A stretch of 54,167 nt of DNA from assembly GCF_014534745.1 (NCBI RefSeq), contig NZ_JACVVP010000051.1, positions 1-54,167 on the forward strand, given 5' to 3'. Origin of the DNA: Flammeovirga sp. EKP202 (lineage in GTDB: Bacteria; Bacteroidota; Bacteroidia; Cytophagales; Flammeovirgaceae). Below are positions 1 through 9,332 of the stretch, in pieces. Both the position numbers and the translations under genes were made by a program. The first letter of the stretch is position 1, and every line of letters starts with the position of its first letter. The notes below the pieces were generated by a model. It was not told where the DNA came from, ran no database searches, and worked only from the letters and a program-made list of their open reading frames with translations.

Positions 1-8
1 AGCATAGT

Positions 9-50
9 AAATAATCATTATGTTATAAGTTAAACATAATGATTATTTAT
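9..50. terminator. Strong AT-rich hairpin, probable terminator
   Basis: Positions 9-24 and 33-48 are perfect 16-base inverted repeats with an 8-base loop. The hairpin lies downstream of the minus-strand gene that ends at 128 and could also serve a gene off the left edge. The stem is AT-rich, so the T tract is not distinct from the stem. Confidence 0.5.
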
Positions 51-127
51 TCAAATCTTAGTTTTGCGACAGCCCCAAACGGACCATTTACTATTTCATC
101 AAAGAATTTATTATACCTAATAAAAAC

Positions 128-1174
128 TTAGTTTATATTCTTGTCGATATTTAAGATAATTCTATCCGCAATTTCTTTTGCCGTTGTAATATTGGACATA
201 TCAGTATACAATTCACCATTTTTTCCAGAATGATGTCCATGTCCAATCAACTCCATAATTTTATAGGTCTTTGATACCAAATCAGTAGGTTGAATCTCGG
301 AGGTAAATATCATAGAAGGTTGTCCAACAGCACCAGACCCTGAGTAGATCTTATCATCAGGGAAACGGTCTTTAGAGTAATATTCATTCCAATCAAAAGA
401 TTGATTGAATTCAACCATGATTTTAAAGGGGGCGTGTTGCTTCAAATTCGTTTTGGAAGAAATGATAAAATTATTCAAAGGAGTTGCTCCAGTTACGCCA
501 TCTAAATCGGGGGCACTATCCAAAGGTATATAAAGACCGTCAGAGGCTTTGATTCCCCTTTTGTGCGACCAATAAGGAAGTGCTTCAGGCCTTCTAACTG
601 TTGCAGGTGCATAACCATCACCTACTTTTTTTCCTATTTGAAAAGTACTTGAAGAAATGGATTGTGATATATATAAAGTTTCAATATAATGACCCCCAGT
701 ATCTTCCAACCAAATAGCTATCAAAGGATGTCTAAATGATTTTCCTTTCTTAAATTCTACACTTATTTGATGATCACCAATAGTTTTATCGAGATCGATG
801 ATTTCATAATCAAAAGTTTGCTCTTCTTTACCCATTTGCTGATTTCTAAACGCATTTCCCCAATCATACAAGGTATTAAATGTAGGGATTTGATAGATAA
901 TTCCTATGGAAAGAAGTAAAACAGCCATAAAAATTAGAGGAGCATGAAAAGGTTTGTATTTTGATTTCCCTTTCCCTTTTCCTTTCAGGTAATTTTTTAT
1001 GGGTACTTTATTATTGACAATATGGAAAATCACACTGCCAAGAAAGACAAGCCCAAATACGGTATGAATGGAAGCTACACTTTTTTGATGAGGTGTAAAA
1101 TATAGAAACAGTCCAGAAATAGACAAAACGATAACTACAGAAAGTAATACATTCCCTAATATTCTTCTATTCAC
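128..1174 (-). CDS. DUF4405-like membrane protein with extracytoplasmic domain
   Basis: A 348-residue protein with two or three N-terminal membrane segments (about residues 8-26, 34-52 and 78-94) and a soluble C-terminal half. Histidines near residues 29, 37 and 51 in the first helices resemble the heme- or cofactor-binding membrane region of DUF4405 proteins. The rest (about 120-340) looks like a beta-rich periplasmic domain seen in similar proteins annotated as DUF2271-like; this part is less sure. The start codon at 1174 is GTG and no ATG lies near it, the next methionine being about 80 residues inside. A role in membrane redox chemistry is only a guess. It is followed by a hairpin at 9-48. 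Confidence 0.55.
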   Translation of the reverse strand: MNRRILGNVLLSVVIVLSISGLFLYFTPHQKSVASIHTVFGLVFLGSVIFHIVNNKVPIKNYLKGKGKGKSKYKPFHAPLIFMAVLLLSIGIIYQIPTFNTLYDWGNAFRNQQMGKEEQTFDYEIIDLDKTIGDHQISVEFKKGKSFRHPLIAIWLEDTGGHYIETLYISQSISSSTFQIGKKVGDGYAPATVRRPEALPYWSHKRGIKASDGLYIPLDSAPDLDGVTGATPLNNFIISSKTNLKQHAPFKIMVEFNQSFDWNEYYSKDRFPDDKIYSGSGAVGQPSMIFTSEIQPTDLVSKTYKIMELIGHGHHSGKNGELYTDMSNITTAKEIADRIILNIDKNIN

Positions 1175-1359
1175 GTTGATTTTTTGATAAGGGTAGATAA
1201 AAACAAAATTGATACTATGTGTAAGCTAAGTCATATAACATAGTACACAAAAAGCGAATCTAATGGTTATTGTTTGTTATCCATTACTTTTTAAGAGTTT
1301 TAAGATTTCTATCTTTAAAAGTTTGTGGAATACTGCCCTTGTTCTAACAAAGGGTATTT

Positions 1360-2637
1360 TTAATTCATTTTCCTTTGCTGTTTAATATCTTCCAAAATCC
1401 ATGTTAAATCAAGATCCACTTTATTCTTTAGAGCACCCCATGTAGGTTGTATAGGTACATCAGGAAGGATACCGTTGGATACACTATCTTGAAATTGATA
1501 ATGTCTTTTCGAATATTGTACCCAAATTTTTGAATGAGGTAATTGAAAGCCATCTGCATCTTGAAAATCATTAGGGTTTGAGCCTGTAGGTTCGCCAACA
1601 ATTTTAGCGTTGAGTAGTTCCTTACATTGAGCTGTATTGCTCATTCCAGCAGAGTAAGTCGTTCTGCTTGTAATTGCATAAACGCCGTTTTTCCAATTCA
1701 CTTGATCCAAAAAAGATAAAGATTTAAGAAGTTCTATACCGATAAAAAAGTTACCGCCACCATTATCTCTTAAGTCAATGATGATATTTTGAATTCCCTT
1801 TTTCATAAACTCTCGTGATAGTGCAACGGCAAAACGTCTCATCTGCAGCAGTTCAGGGTAGCTTGCAAAATAGATGTAAGCAGTATTCAGTTCTTCCATG
1901 GGCTGATACCATAAATAAGGAGTTCCTATAACCGACTTTTCAAAACTAAAAGGGCTTTCAACGGTCATCTGTGGAGTCATAGATAAGTGGTAATTTGTAT
2001 TAGGAACGGCATGAAGCGTAACAGTTTTCCTATTATCGTCTTCCAATAAAAACTCAAAACTTGCAGCATCTTCTTGCTTCGTGATGCCTAACCCTTTTAA
2101 TACTTTGGAGTATTTGAGGTAAGAAACCATCCTTTCACTTTCAGAATACCAATTATCGGTGCATTGTGCAACCAAGGAAACTTCTTTGATGACTTGTTGT
2201 AAAGGAGTATTTTCAATGCTTAAGAGTTGAGCACCTATCAATTCAGGATGTTCTTTTGGAGCTCTAATTACCCTTATTTCATGATCATTAAATACAAAAA
2301 ATTCTATGGGTAAAGCATCATAAAATGAGGAAGATTTCCAAATTCCGGTATGACTATCGTCTAATGATTTTACAATTTTTGAAAGCCTTAAAAAGATCTC
2401 ATCATCAGATAATCGAGCAAGGTCATTGAGTAAAGACTTAACTTGTTTTTGAACACTATCTTTAGAGATACTATGATAAGGATGAATGTGTTTTTGTTCT
2501 AATGTTGAAATAAGGTTTTCGATATCATTTTTCCATTTTTCAGGAGTCATCTCAGACGTTTCAACTGTTGTTTCTTCACAACCTATCAGACAAAATACAA
2601 TCAGTAGGATCGATTGGGTGTAGTGTAACATTTTCAT
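1360..2637 (-). CDS. S41-family (tail-specific protease-like) lipoprotein
   Basis: A 425-residue protein that starts with a lipoprotein signal ending in LIGC, so it is probably anchored in an envelope membrane. The C-terminal half has the S41 fold signatures: IIDLRDNGGG near residue 287, then TTYSAGMS, where the serine sits at the usual nucleophile position, then GEPTGSNPNDF. These are the hallmarks of C-terminal processing peptidases (tsp/CtpA). A PDZ domain is not obvious. Many Bacteroidota S41 lipoproteins of this layout have unknown substrates. It is separated by 9 bases from the upstream membrane protein gene (2647-3114), which suggests co-transcription. Confidence 0.75.
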   Translation of the reverse strand: MKMLHYTQSILLIVFCLIGCEETTVETSEMTPEKWKNDIENLISTLEQKHIHPYHSISKDSVQKQVKSLLNDLARLSDDEIFLRLSKIVKSLDDSHTGIWKSSSFYDALPIEFFVFNDHEIRVIRAPKEHPELIGAQLLSIENTPLQQVIKEVSLVAQCTDNWYSESERMVSYLKYSKVLKGLGITKQEDAASFEFLLEDDNRKTVTLHAVPNTNYHLSMTPQMTVESPFSFEKSVIGTPYLWYQPMEELNTAYIYFASYPELLQMRRFAVALSREFMKKGIQNIIIDLRDNGGGNFFIGIELLKSLSFLDQVNWKNGVYAITSRTTYSAGMSNTAQCKELLNAKIVGEPTGSNPNDFQDADGFQLPHSKIWVQYSKRHYQFQDSVSNGILPDVPIQPTWGALKNKVDLDLTWILEDIKQQRKMN

Positions 2638-2646
2638 AAACTATTT

Positions 2647-3114
2647 TTAAAAGTAGAACGTTATAAGTGCATTGGGTAAATAAACCAATGTGATGGAAAG
2701 TAGCATACTTAAAAAAATACCACTTAGTTTGAGTCGTTGAACTTTCAATAAATTTATTGTTGCTATTAGAAACCCAATGACGGCAAGTATACCTAAAATA
2801 GAAATTTGATAGTCTTCAAGACTTTTGATGATATAGTAATTTTCATTGACGTAAATTTCCAATAATGATGTGAGACTAAAAATCAGTAAGAATAGGTTTG
2901 TACTTTTAGATTGGAAAAAAGCGGTCAGACCTGCCAAAAAGAGCAAGAAATAAATACTCCACCGACTGATAAATAATAAGATGGAGTAGTCAATAAATCT
3001 TTGGATGCTTTCAGGTTCTAAAATGCTATTGTAATCTATCAAAGCTAGGCCAATGGAAAATAAGAGAAGTATTCCACCGAGAAGGCTTTGTAGGTGATTC
3101 CTTTTGAATTGCAT
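2647..3114 (-). CDS. Small multi-pass membrane protein, unknown function
   Basis: A 155-residue, very hydrophobic protein with about four to five predicted membrane helices (roughly residues 10-27, 42-62, 68-87, 104-122 and 133-153). I recognise no family motif. It lies immediately upstream of the S41 lipoprotein gene on the same strand with a 9-base gap, so the two are probably one transcript. No function is proposed. Confidence 0.55.
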   Translation of the reverse strand: MQFKRNHLQSLLGGILLLFSIGLALIDYNSILEPESIQRFIDYSILLFISRWSIYFLLFLAGLTAFFQSKSTNLFLLIFSLTSLLEIYVNENYYIIKSLEDYQISILGILAVIGFLIATINLLKVQRLKLSGIFLSMLLSITLVYLPNALITFYF

Positions 3115-3275
3115 ATTTTTTAGTGTTAGGTTAGTCGATTAAAGAATATATTTTGATAACTACTATGGACCTTAAACCTTTTTGATGTGACATTAATCAA
3201 TAGAAAAAAGAGACTTTAAATGTACTATTGGTATTTTGAATATCAAAACAAAATAATTATATTATGTATTTCAAA

Positions 3276-3878
3276 TTACTTATCCAGAGTGGCGTTTAAA
3301 CTTCCCAGTAATTTATTATGCCAATACTCTGAGTTTAATTGACTTGAAACGTCTAATAAAACTTTCTGATCTTCCTCTCCAACATCACCAAATTGTACTC
3401 CTAAAAATACATCTTCAGTAAAAGCATCATTTTGAAATACATTTTCTGTTTTTAATTGAGATAATGTATTAATGATCACTTCAGAAAAGAAGCTTAAAAT
3501 AAGGTTCCATAATTGATCTTCTTCTAATTCTTCTAAATCGACATCATCTAATTCCCCCTCATAGAATACATCATAAATGTTATCGATACATTCATCAACT
3601 TGATCAAAAACAGCATAATGCTCGTTGACATATTTCCATTCAGAAGCATAAAGTTCAAAAGTGGTAAGGTCTGAATCCGCAGGAAGGTGGCTGACTTGTT
3701 GGCTCAAACTTTCAAGAGTTGAAATGGCTCCTCCCATACTTCTACAACCGGAGTCACAATAGACGGCAAAAGCATAAATTTTCTCATCCGAAAGCCGTTG
3801 TAATTGTAACGCTAAGTACCTTTGAAGTGCATCATAAAGTAGTTGTTGGAGCTGTTCACCTAATTGTTTGAATGTCAT
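3276..3878 (-). CDS. DUF4303-like protein
   Basis: A 200-residue, acidic, soluble protein with no signal peptide. The KIYAFAVYCD stretch near residue 33 and the later SEWKY motif are the pattern I associate with DUF4303. Members are often small cytoplasmic proteins near polymorphic-toxin or immunity genes, although no toxin is visible here. The C-terminal half is rich in aspartate and glutamate, including a cluster around residues 110-120. It ends the run of genes that starts at 5481. The family assignment is from memory of the motif and moderately sure; the function is unknown. Confidence 0.5.
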   Translation of the reverse strand: MTFKQLGEQLQQLLYDALQRYLALQLQRLSDEKIYAFAVYCDSGCRSMGGAISTLESLSQQVSHLPADSDLTTFELYASEWKYVNEHYAVFDQVDECIDNIYDVFYEGELDDVDLEELEEDQLWNLILSFFSEVIINTLSQLKTENVFQNDAFTEDVFLGVQFGDVGEEDQKVLLDVSSQLNSEYWHNKLLGSLNATLDK

Positions 3879-3894
3879 AATTTATTTCTTTTGC

Positions 3895-4389
3895 TTACTG
3901 TATTGCAACAGTGTTTAATTTCTCAGAGAGTTCCTTCAATTTTTGATTCATTTCTTTAAAACCTTCCGTTGTTTCTGAATCCAATTTCTTTTTGAAAAGT
4001 CCCACTAAAAGACCATTAAATTTTTCCTCTTGTTTAAAAGTTGATGTACCATCTTTATTATCAATGATTTCAAAAATGTGTTCTCCATCAAAAAGCCCTT
4101 TGATCAGCAGTTTTCCAATCCATCTTATTTCTTTATGCTGCTCAAAGACCAATACTTTAGGTTTGAAAGTCATGCCACCTGCATTAATTTTTACTTTATG
4201 ACCTTCAATAAAATCACCTTCTACGGATTTTATAAAGGGGTTCCAGTTGGCATATTCTGTAAAATTGGTGAGTACTTCCCAAACTGTTTGGGGCGTTGCA
4301 TTGATGTGAATTGCGGTTTTGATTTCTTTTTGAGCCATACCTTTGATAGAAAAAAGTGCCAGAAAAACGACTAAACTTAATTTTTGCAT
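3895..4389 (-). CDS. SRPBCC/START-like protein with signal peptide
   Basis: A 164-residue protein. After a short signal peptide (to about residue 19, ending KGMAQ) comes a SRPBCC-type helix-grip domain. It begins IKTAIHINATPQTVWEVLTNF and continues with the NWNPFIKSVEGDF and GTSTFKQEEKFNGLLVGLF segments typical of polyketide cyclase/dehydrase or lipid-binding proteins (COG4891-like). Such domains bind a hydrophobic ligand; the ligand here is unknown. Export is unusual but not unique for the family. It starts 67 bases after the Crp/Fnr gene and may belong to the same transcript. Confidence 0.7.
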   Translation of the reverse strand: MQKLSLVVFLALFSIKGMAQKEIKTAIHINATPQTVWEVLTNFTEYANWNPFIKSVEGDFIEGHKVKINAGGMTFKPKVLVFEQHKEIRWIGKLLIKGLFDGEHIFEIIDNKDGTSTFKQEEKFNGLLVGLFKKKLDSETTEGFKEMNQKLKELSEKLNTVAIQ

Positions 4390-4456
4390 ATCGCTGTTTT
4401 TGTCTTAATACTTATGCAAATTAAAGTGGTTTTTACAGGCCTTCTCTTGACATATG

Positions 4457-5032
4457 TCAAGAAATCATTTTTCGCCTTACTCTACTTAGTGTTTCGGGAG
4501 TCATGCCCAGCATGGAGGCAATATATTGTAAGGGTACATTTAAAAAAATTGAAGGATTAGTGGCTAATAATTGTTTTACTTTTTCTTCTGCAGTCATGGA
4601 TAATTGTCCAAAAACTCTATTTTCAAGAGTGATAAAACATTTTGTAATGAATAACTTTTCTAGTTTTCCCCAATCTTCCACATATTGCTCAATAGAGTGA
4701 AAATCTTCTTTTGTAATGGTGAAGAGTTCGCAGTGTGATAAAGCTTGAATGTTCCACCGCGATGGGGTCTGAAACATAAAACTAGAAAGGTCCGCAACGA
4801 ACATTCCTTGACTGGAAACCCATTGTGTTATTTCTTTATCTCCATTTTCATTGTAAGCAAACATTCTGAGATAACCCGATTTTACAAAGTGAATTGTGTT
4901 TGAATATTGCCCAAGTTGAAGAAGGTAATCATTCTTATTGATCTCAGAAAACGTAAATAAATCACTGACCGAAGCTAAGCTTTTACCACCAATCCCAAAG
5001 TATTCTTCTATATATGATTCTATCTCTTGCAT
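4457..5032 (-). CDS. Crp/Fnr-family transcriptional regulator
   Basis: About 191 residues. Residues 20-110 form a cyclic-nucleotide-binding-type beta barrel (KNDYLLQLGQYSNTIHFVKSGYLRMF), and the C-terminal end is a short winged helix-turn-helix (LQYIASMLGMTPETLSRVRRKM). No FNR-type cysteine cluster is visible, so the effector is unknown. Bacteroidota encode many such regulators that respond to stress or redox signals. I place the start at the ATG at 5032. A TTG at 5047 would extend it by five residues and overlap the stop of the upstream gene by four bases. The neighbouring SRPBCC gene may be a target, which is inference only. Confidence 0.8.
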   Translation of the reverse strand: MQEIESYIEEYFGIGGKSLASVSDLFTFSEINKNDYLLQLGQYSNTIHFVKSGYLRMFAYNENGDKEITQWVSSQGMFVADLSSFMFQTPSRWNIQALSHCELFTITKEDFHSIEQYVEDWGKLEKLFITKCFITLENRVFGQLSMTAEEKVKQLLATNPSIFLNVPLQYIASMLGMTPETLSRVRRKMIS

Positions 5033-5043
5033 TTTGATTGAAC

Positions 5044-5481
5044 TCAAATCATCGTTTTTCCATTAAATGGAGTGTAGAGCACAGTGGGAATTCCTCTTTT
5101 CTTGTATTTAAAAGTAGTGACTTTACTGATAGGAGGTTTAAAGCTGATAGGCCCCATTTTGTAGAACTGGTTGAGAATACGTTTTTCAATCAATTCACAA
5201 AAGGCAACCCACTCCTTGTTCTCTTCATTACGGATATTTTCTTCAGTGTGCAACGCTATTCCGGCAGAAAGCCAATGCAAGTTGAGCGCTGTTCCTTGAT
5301 CACAAAAAGGGTTATTGGCAATTGCAATAGGGAGTTCATACCCATCATTCCAGTTGTACAGCGTAGCACTTTCTTGTAGAAAATAAGGATTGGTAGATTT
5401 TTGAACTTGAAAAATCCATTCTTTTAAATTAAAGTTTCCTTCAAAAGATTCGAGTAGTGTTTTTTCGTTGTGGTTTAGCAT
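5044..5481 (-). CDS. DUF4274-like protein
   Basis: A 145-residue soluble protein. The core YNWNDGYELPIAIANNPFCDQGTAL... is the signature of DUF4274, whose members occur in many bacteria, often as stand-alone immunity-like or metabolic helper proteins of unknown role. It ends 11 bases before the chosen ATG of the Crp/Fnr gene and the two are probably co-transcribed. No signal peptide or membrane segment is seen. Confidence 0.6.
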   Translation of the reverse strand: MLNHNEKTLLESFEGNFNLKEWIFQVQKSTNPYFLQESATLYNWNDGYELPIAIANNPFCDQGTALNLHWLSAGIALHTEENIRNEENKEWVAFCELIEKRILNQFYKMGPISFKPPISKVTTFKYKKRGIPTVLYTPFNGKTMI

Positions 5482-5835
5482 TTTAAAATAGCTTTTGTTT
5501 AGGATTTAAACTTACCTCTATTAAGAAATTTATTAAAGTTCTTCTAGTTAGTTTCTCATTGATGAAAAAGAGCGTTAAGACATAACTTTCTTTGAAGTGT
5601 CAATCTAATCAATTCTTTGTTTGATTCAAATTACGTTGGATTACATCTATTTTAAGTTTCTATGAGCAGGGGGATTTTTATTCGAAAGATAGGGGTAAAA
5701 TAAAATAAAAGTGGCGAATTACCTTCTATGATAAGGATTCGAACATATTTAAAGAAAGATGGTCAAAATCAAAAGTAATTGTGATCAATAATCCATTGAT
5801 TTGGGCAATTAGTTTATATAAAGCAAAGCACTGAG
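5482..5835. other. Intergenic region between divergent genes
   Basis: This 354-base gap separates the minus-strand DUF4274 gene from the plus-strand GH2 gene, so it must hold promoters in both directions. I find no clear TAnnTTTG box with a good -33 element, no RNA gene and no repeat. A binding site for the hybrid regulator encoded at 11615 could lie here, but I cannot define one. Confidence 0.4.
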
Positions 5836-7902
5836 ATGAAATATTTTTTACTACTTATAGGACTCATCCATTTTACATTTGTTCGAGCGCAAGTTCCTTC
5901 TCTTAAGCATAGGAAACCTATTGCGGTTACGGATTGGAAATTTTCCAAAGGAGTGATTTATAATGCACAATCGACCAACTTTGATGATCAGTTATGGGAG
6001 GATGTAAAAGTTCCACATACCTATTCTATGGATGCCATTGAAGAAGTCGGTTATTACAGAGGTATGGCTTGGTACAGAAATCAAATGACCGTTCCAAAAG
6101 CTATGGAAGGAGAACGTATTTTCATTCGTTTTGAAGGAGTTGGACAAGAGGCAACGGTGTTTGTCAATGCTCAGAAAGTAGGAAAACATGTTGGTGGTTA
6201 TTCTGCATTTTGTTTTGAAATCACAAATGCCATTCAATTGGGGAAAGAAAATACAATAGTAGTCAAAGTATCTAATGCACCCGACTTTCTTCGTATTCCG
6301 GTGGATGATGCTTTATTTAATCATTATGGTGGTATTTACCGACCAGTACATCTTTTCACTACTCCTTCAAGTAATATTACGCCTACGTTCTTTGCTTCTT
6401 CCGGTGTGTTTGTCACATTAAAGTCCTTAGAAAATAATAAAGCAAATCTAGAAATTAGTACTCACCTTTCTTCAACAAAAAGTACTGAAAAAGCAGTTCT
6501 TAATTTAAAAGTTGCAGATAAAAACAAGAAGGTCGTTTTTCAAAAAGAAATCAAAATTGATGCACTTGCTTCAAGTGATTCTACTTTGACCACTGAGGTA
6601 GAGATTCATAATCCCATTTTATGGAATGCACGAAAAAAACCACATTTATACACGGTGACTGCAATTCTAAAAAATGACCAACAATCAGATACAGTAGTTG
6701 AAACTTTTGGTATCAAAACGTTTGAAGTAGATGCTGAAAAAGGAGCAGTATTGAATGGTGTGCCGTACCGTATTTATGGTGTGGCCATGCATCAGGAATG
6801 GAAAGAAAGAGGGCCTGCACTGTTACCGGAACATCATAAAGTAGATATGGAAATGGTGGAGGAGATAGGAGCAACCGGATTACGTTTGTCTCATTATCAG
6901 CATTCTGATATCACCTATCAAAAGGCGGATGAAATAGGCTTGATGGTGTGGACTGAAATTCCTTTTGTACATAATTATAGTGGTCGTGAAGGTCAAAATG
7001 CCACCCAACAATTGAAAGAACTTATTTATCAAAATTATAATCATCCAAGTATTTATGCATGGGGGTTGTGGAATGAAGTACGAGCTTGGAAAAGTAAAGA
7101 TGAACCTCCCGTTTTACTAACAAAAAAACTCAATGAATTGGCCCATCAAATTGATCCCTCAAGGCTAACTGTTTCTGCAAGTGACCGAGGAATGGAATCG
7201 AATATGGGAAATCTTACAGACTTGCAGGCATGGAATAAATACTATGGTTGGTATTATGGAGAATATGCTGATATGGGAAAATGGCTTGATGATGCTCGAA
7301 AGGATTATCCTCACATTGCATTGGGTATTAGTGAGTACGGAGTCGGCGGTAATATTTACCAACAAGATATTACAAAGCTAGAGAAGCCTATTGGTAATTA
7401 TTTTCCGGAACCTGTACAGACCAACTATCATGAAATCACTTGGAAAATCATCAAAGACCGTCCGTATGTATGGAGTTCTTTTGTGTGGAATATGTTTGAT
7501 TTTTCTGTGGCTGGATGGAACAGAGGTGGCATCAAAAATTTGAATCATAAAGGATTGGTCACTTTTGATAGAAAGATGAAAAAGGATGCATTTTATTTTT
7601 ACAAGGCCAATTGGAGTGATGCACCTGTTTTACATATTGCGGAAGCAAGAAACAATCAAAGAACAGAAGCCATTACAGCGGTTAAGGTATTTACCAATTT
7701 GGAGAAGGTGACCTTGAAATTAAATGGAAAAATCATTCAAAAGCAAAAGTTAAAAAGTGATAGGCATACTATTGTTTTTGAAAATATCCATCTGTATAAA
7801 GGAGAAAATACAATAGAAGTAATAGGCGAAAAAGGAAAGGAAATCTTTACACATAAAGCAAATTGGTTTCTTGTGATGAATGAAAATAACACTTTAAACT
7901 AA
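5836..7902 (+). CDS. Glycoside hydrolase family 2, beta-galactosidase-like, exported
   Basis: A 688-residue retaining glycosidase of family GH2. A signal peptide ends near residue 19 (FVRAQ). The sugar-binding jelly roll spans about 25-180 (with YGGIYRPVHLF), an Ig-like domain about 185-295 and the TIM barrel about 300-600. Visible catalytic residues are the acid/base Glu414 in WGLWNE and the nucleophile Glu500 in GISEYG. With GH117 and GH3 genes directly downstream (93 and 50 base gaps), it probably removes terminal beta-galactose from agar- or porphyran-type oligosaccharides in the periplasm. The exact substrate cannot be read from sequence; GH2 also contains beta-glucuronidases and beta-mannosidases. 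Confidence 0.85.
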   Translation: MKYFLLLIGLIHFTFVRAQVPSLKHRKPIAVTDWKFSKGVIYNAQSTNFDDQLWEDVKVPHTYSMDAIEEVGYYRGMAWYRNQMTVPKAMEGERIFIRFEGVGQEATVFVNAQKVGKHVGGYSAFCFEITNAIQLGKENTIVVKVSNAPDFLRIPVDDALFNHYGGIYRPVHLFTTPSSNITPTFFASSGVFVTLKSLENNKANLEISTHLSSTKSTEKAVLNLKVADKNKKVVFQKEIKIDALASSDSTLTTEVEIHNPILWNARKKPHLYTVTAILKNDQQSDTVVETFGIKTFEVDAEKGAVLNGVPYRIYGVAMHQEWKERGPALLPEHHKVDMEMVEEIGATGLRLSHYQHSDITYQKADEIGLMVWTEIPFVHNYSGREGQNATQQLKELIYQNYNHPSIYAWGLWNEVRAWKSKDEPPVLLTKKLNELAHQIDPSRLTVSASDRGMESNMGNLTDLQAWNKYYGWYYGEYADMGKWLDDARKDYPHIALGISEYGVGGNIYQQDITKLEKPIGNYFPEPVQTNYHEITWKIIKDRPYVWSSFVWNMFDFSVAGWNRGGIKNLNHKGLVTFDRKMKKDAFYFYKANWSDAPVLHIAEARNNQRTEAITAVKVFTNLEKVTLKLNGKIIQKQKLKSDRHTIVFENIHLYKGENTIEVIGEKGKEIFTHKANWFLVMNENNTLN

Positions 7903-7995
7903 GATAATAAAACCATTTTACTCTTCATTATTTAACTATGAAATTAAGTCATGGACTGATGATGAAGACCTTATATCAAAATAGCAATCATTGAA

Positions 7996-9282
7996 ATGAA
8001 AAAATTATTCTACCTAAGTCTCATTACTTTAGGCTTGATGAGTTGTGCTCAAAAACAGCAATTTCCAGATGCTGCATTTCCTTTAAAAGTGGCTGATGTA
8101 GATCCTAATCGACCTATGAGTTCCGCCATGAAACGAGCATTTCAACATTATGAAGCTCCTCGTTTATTGGACAATGAACTCTATACCAATTTTAAATATA
8201 CGGAGCTAAAAGGGTTTGATTATAACAATGGAGATGGAACCATCAGCCGTAGAGATCCATCCAAAATCATTTTTGAAAATGGGCAATATTATGTTTGGTA
8301 TACCCATCGAGAGACGCCTTTACCACCTCAAGGAAAAGGGAATGCCAACGATACTTTACCTTCTACTGATTGGGATTTGGCGGAAATATGGTACGCTACC
8401 AGCAAGGATGGTTTTACCTGGGAAGAACAAGGTGTAGCAGTGACAAGGCCTCCAAAGCCAAAACCGGGATGGCGTTCGGTGGCGACTGCTGATATTCTGA
8501 AATTTAAAGGGAAATACTATCTCTATTATCAAGCCTTTAATGCTCCAAGTGGAACTTATGATGAGGCTAAGGATGCATATGATATTTGCCCCGTTGCTCT
8601 ATCTGTGGCGGTTTCACCTGATGGACCTTGGACACCTGTCAATAAAGTCGTTATCCCGTTTGGAGAAAGTAATGAATGGGACTGGAGAGTGATTCATGAC
8701 CCTATGCCTTTGGTGCACGATGGGAAAATTTATCTTTATTATAAATCTGGGATGGATCAGAGAGATGCTAACCGCAAACATTGGGATTGTTGGGGTTTGG
8801 CAATAGCTGAACATCCCGAAGGACCTTTTAAAAAACATCCACTCAGTCCTGTGATGAATTCTGGACATGAAACTATGTTATTTCCTTTCAGGGAAGGCGT
8901 TGCTGCAATTGTGGGAACCGATGGAATTGAGCACAATACCATTCAATACGCTGAAGATTGGGTCAATTTTGAAATTGCTTCAGTAACCCAGTTACTCCCC
9001 ACAGCAGGAGGTTTATTTTCACCTGACGCATTTACCGACAGTAAAAATGCAGATGGAATTACATGGGGGCTTTCTCACTTTATTAATGCTGGAGGGAATT
9101 GGAAAAAACAATACAGCAAATTAGGGCGATTTGATTGTGATTTGAGTCAAAGTGTGCATGATCCGACCATGAAAAGGTCCAATGTTTTGATGCCGAATGA
9201 TCTTTATTTTAAGTACGGTCTCACTAAAAAACAAAGAGAACGAATTGAGAAAGAAAACAGCCAAAGAGCCTTAAACCAATAG
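7996..9282 (+). CDS. GH117 family, alpha-1,3-(3,6-anhydro)-L-galactosidase-like lipoprotein
   Basis: A 428-residue protein with a lipoprotein signal (GLMSC, cysteine 17). It has the five-bladed beta-propeller pattern of GH117: RRDPS at residues 85-89 followed by a YYVWYT strand, then ADILKFKGKYYLYYQAF, the VIHDPMP blade and SGHETMLFP. Characterised GH117 enzymes release 3,6-anhydro-L-galactose from the non-reducing end of neoagaro-oligosaccharides. Other clades of the family have little-known specificity and may accept L-galactose units. It sits between GH2 and GH3 genes, which fits alternating exo-attack on agar-type oligomers. The family call is firm, the exact specificity is not. Confidence 0.82.
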   Translation: MKKLFYLSLITLGLMSCAQKQQFPDAAFPLKVADVDPNRPMSSAMKRAFQHYEAPRLLDNELYTNFKYTELKGFDYNNGDGTISRRDPSKIIFENGQYYVWYTHRETPLPPQGKGNANDTLPSTDWDLAEIWYATSKDGFTWEEQGVAVTRPPKPKPGWRSVATADILKFKGKYYLYYQAFNAPSGTYDEAKDAYDICPVALSVAVSPDGPWTPVNKVVIPFGESNEWDWRVIHDPMPLVHDGKIYLYYKSGMDQRDANRKHWDCWGLAIAEHPEGPFKKHPLSPVMNSGHETMLFPFREGVAAIVGTDGIEHNTIQYAEDWVNFEIASVTQLLPTAGGLFSPDAFTDSKNADGITWGLSHFINAGGNWKKQYSKLGRFDCDLSQSVHDPTMKRSNVLMPNDLYFKYGLTKKQRERIEKENSQRALNQ

Positions 9283-9332
9283 TCATTCACTAGCCTAATA
9301 TTAAATGAATTGGAGAGAAATACTTACAGATA

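Noticed and set aside
4078-4374. Plus-strand ORFs within 3992-4374
   Set aside because: They are antisense shadows of the SRPBCC gene, which has a clear family match on the minus strand.
5725-5750. tRNA-like T-loop word TTCGAA near 5735
   Set aside because: The bases on either side do not form a T stem, and no acceptor or anticodon stem can be drawn around it. No tRNA gene was found in the window.
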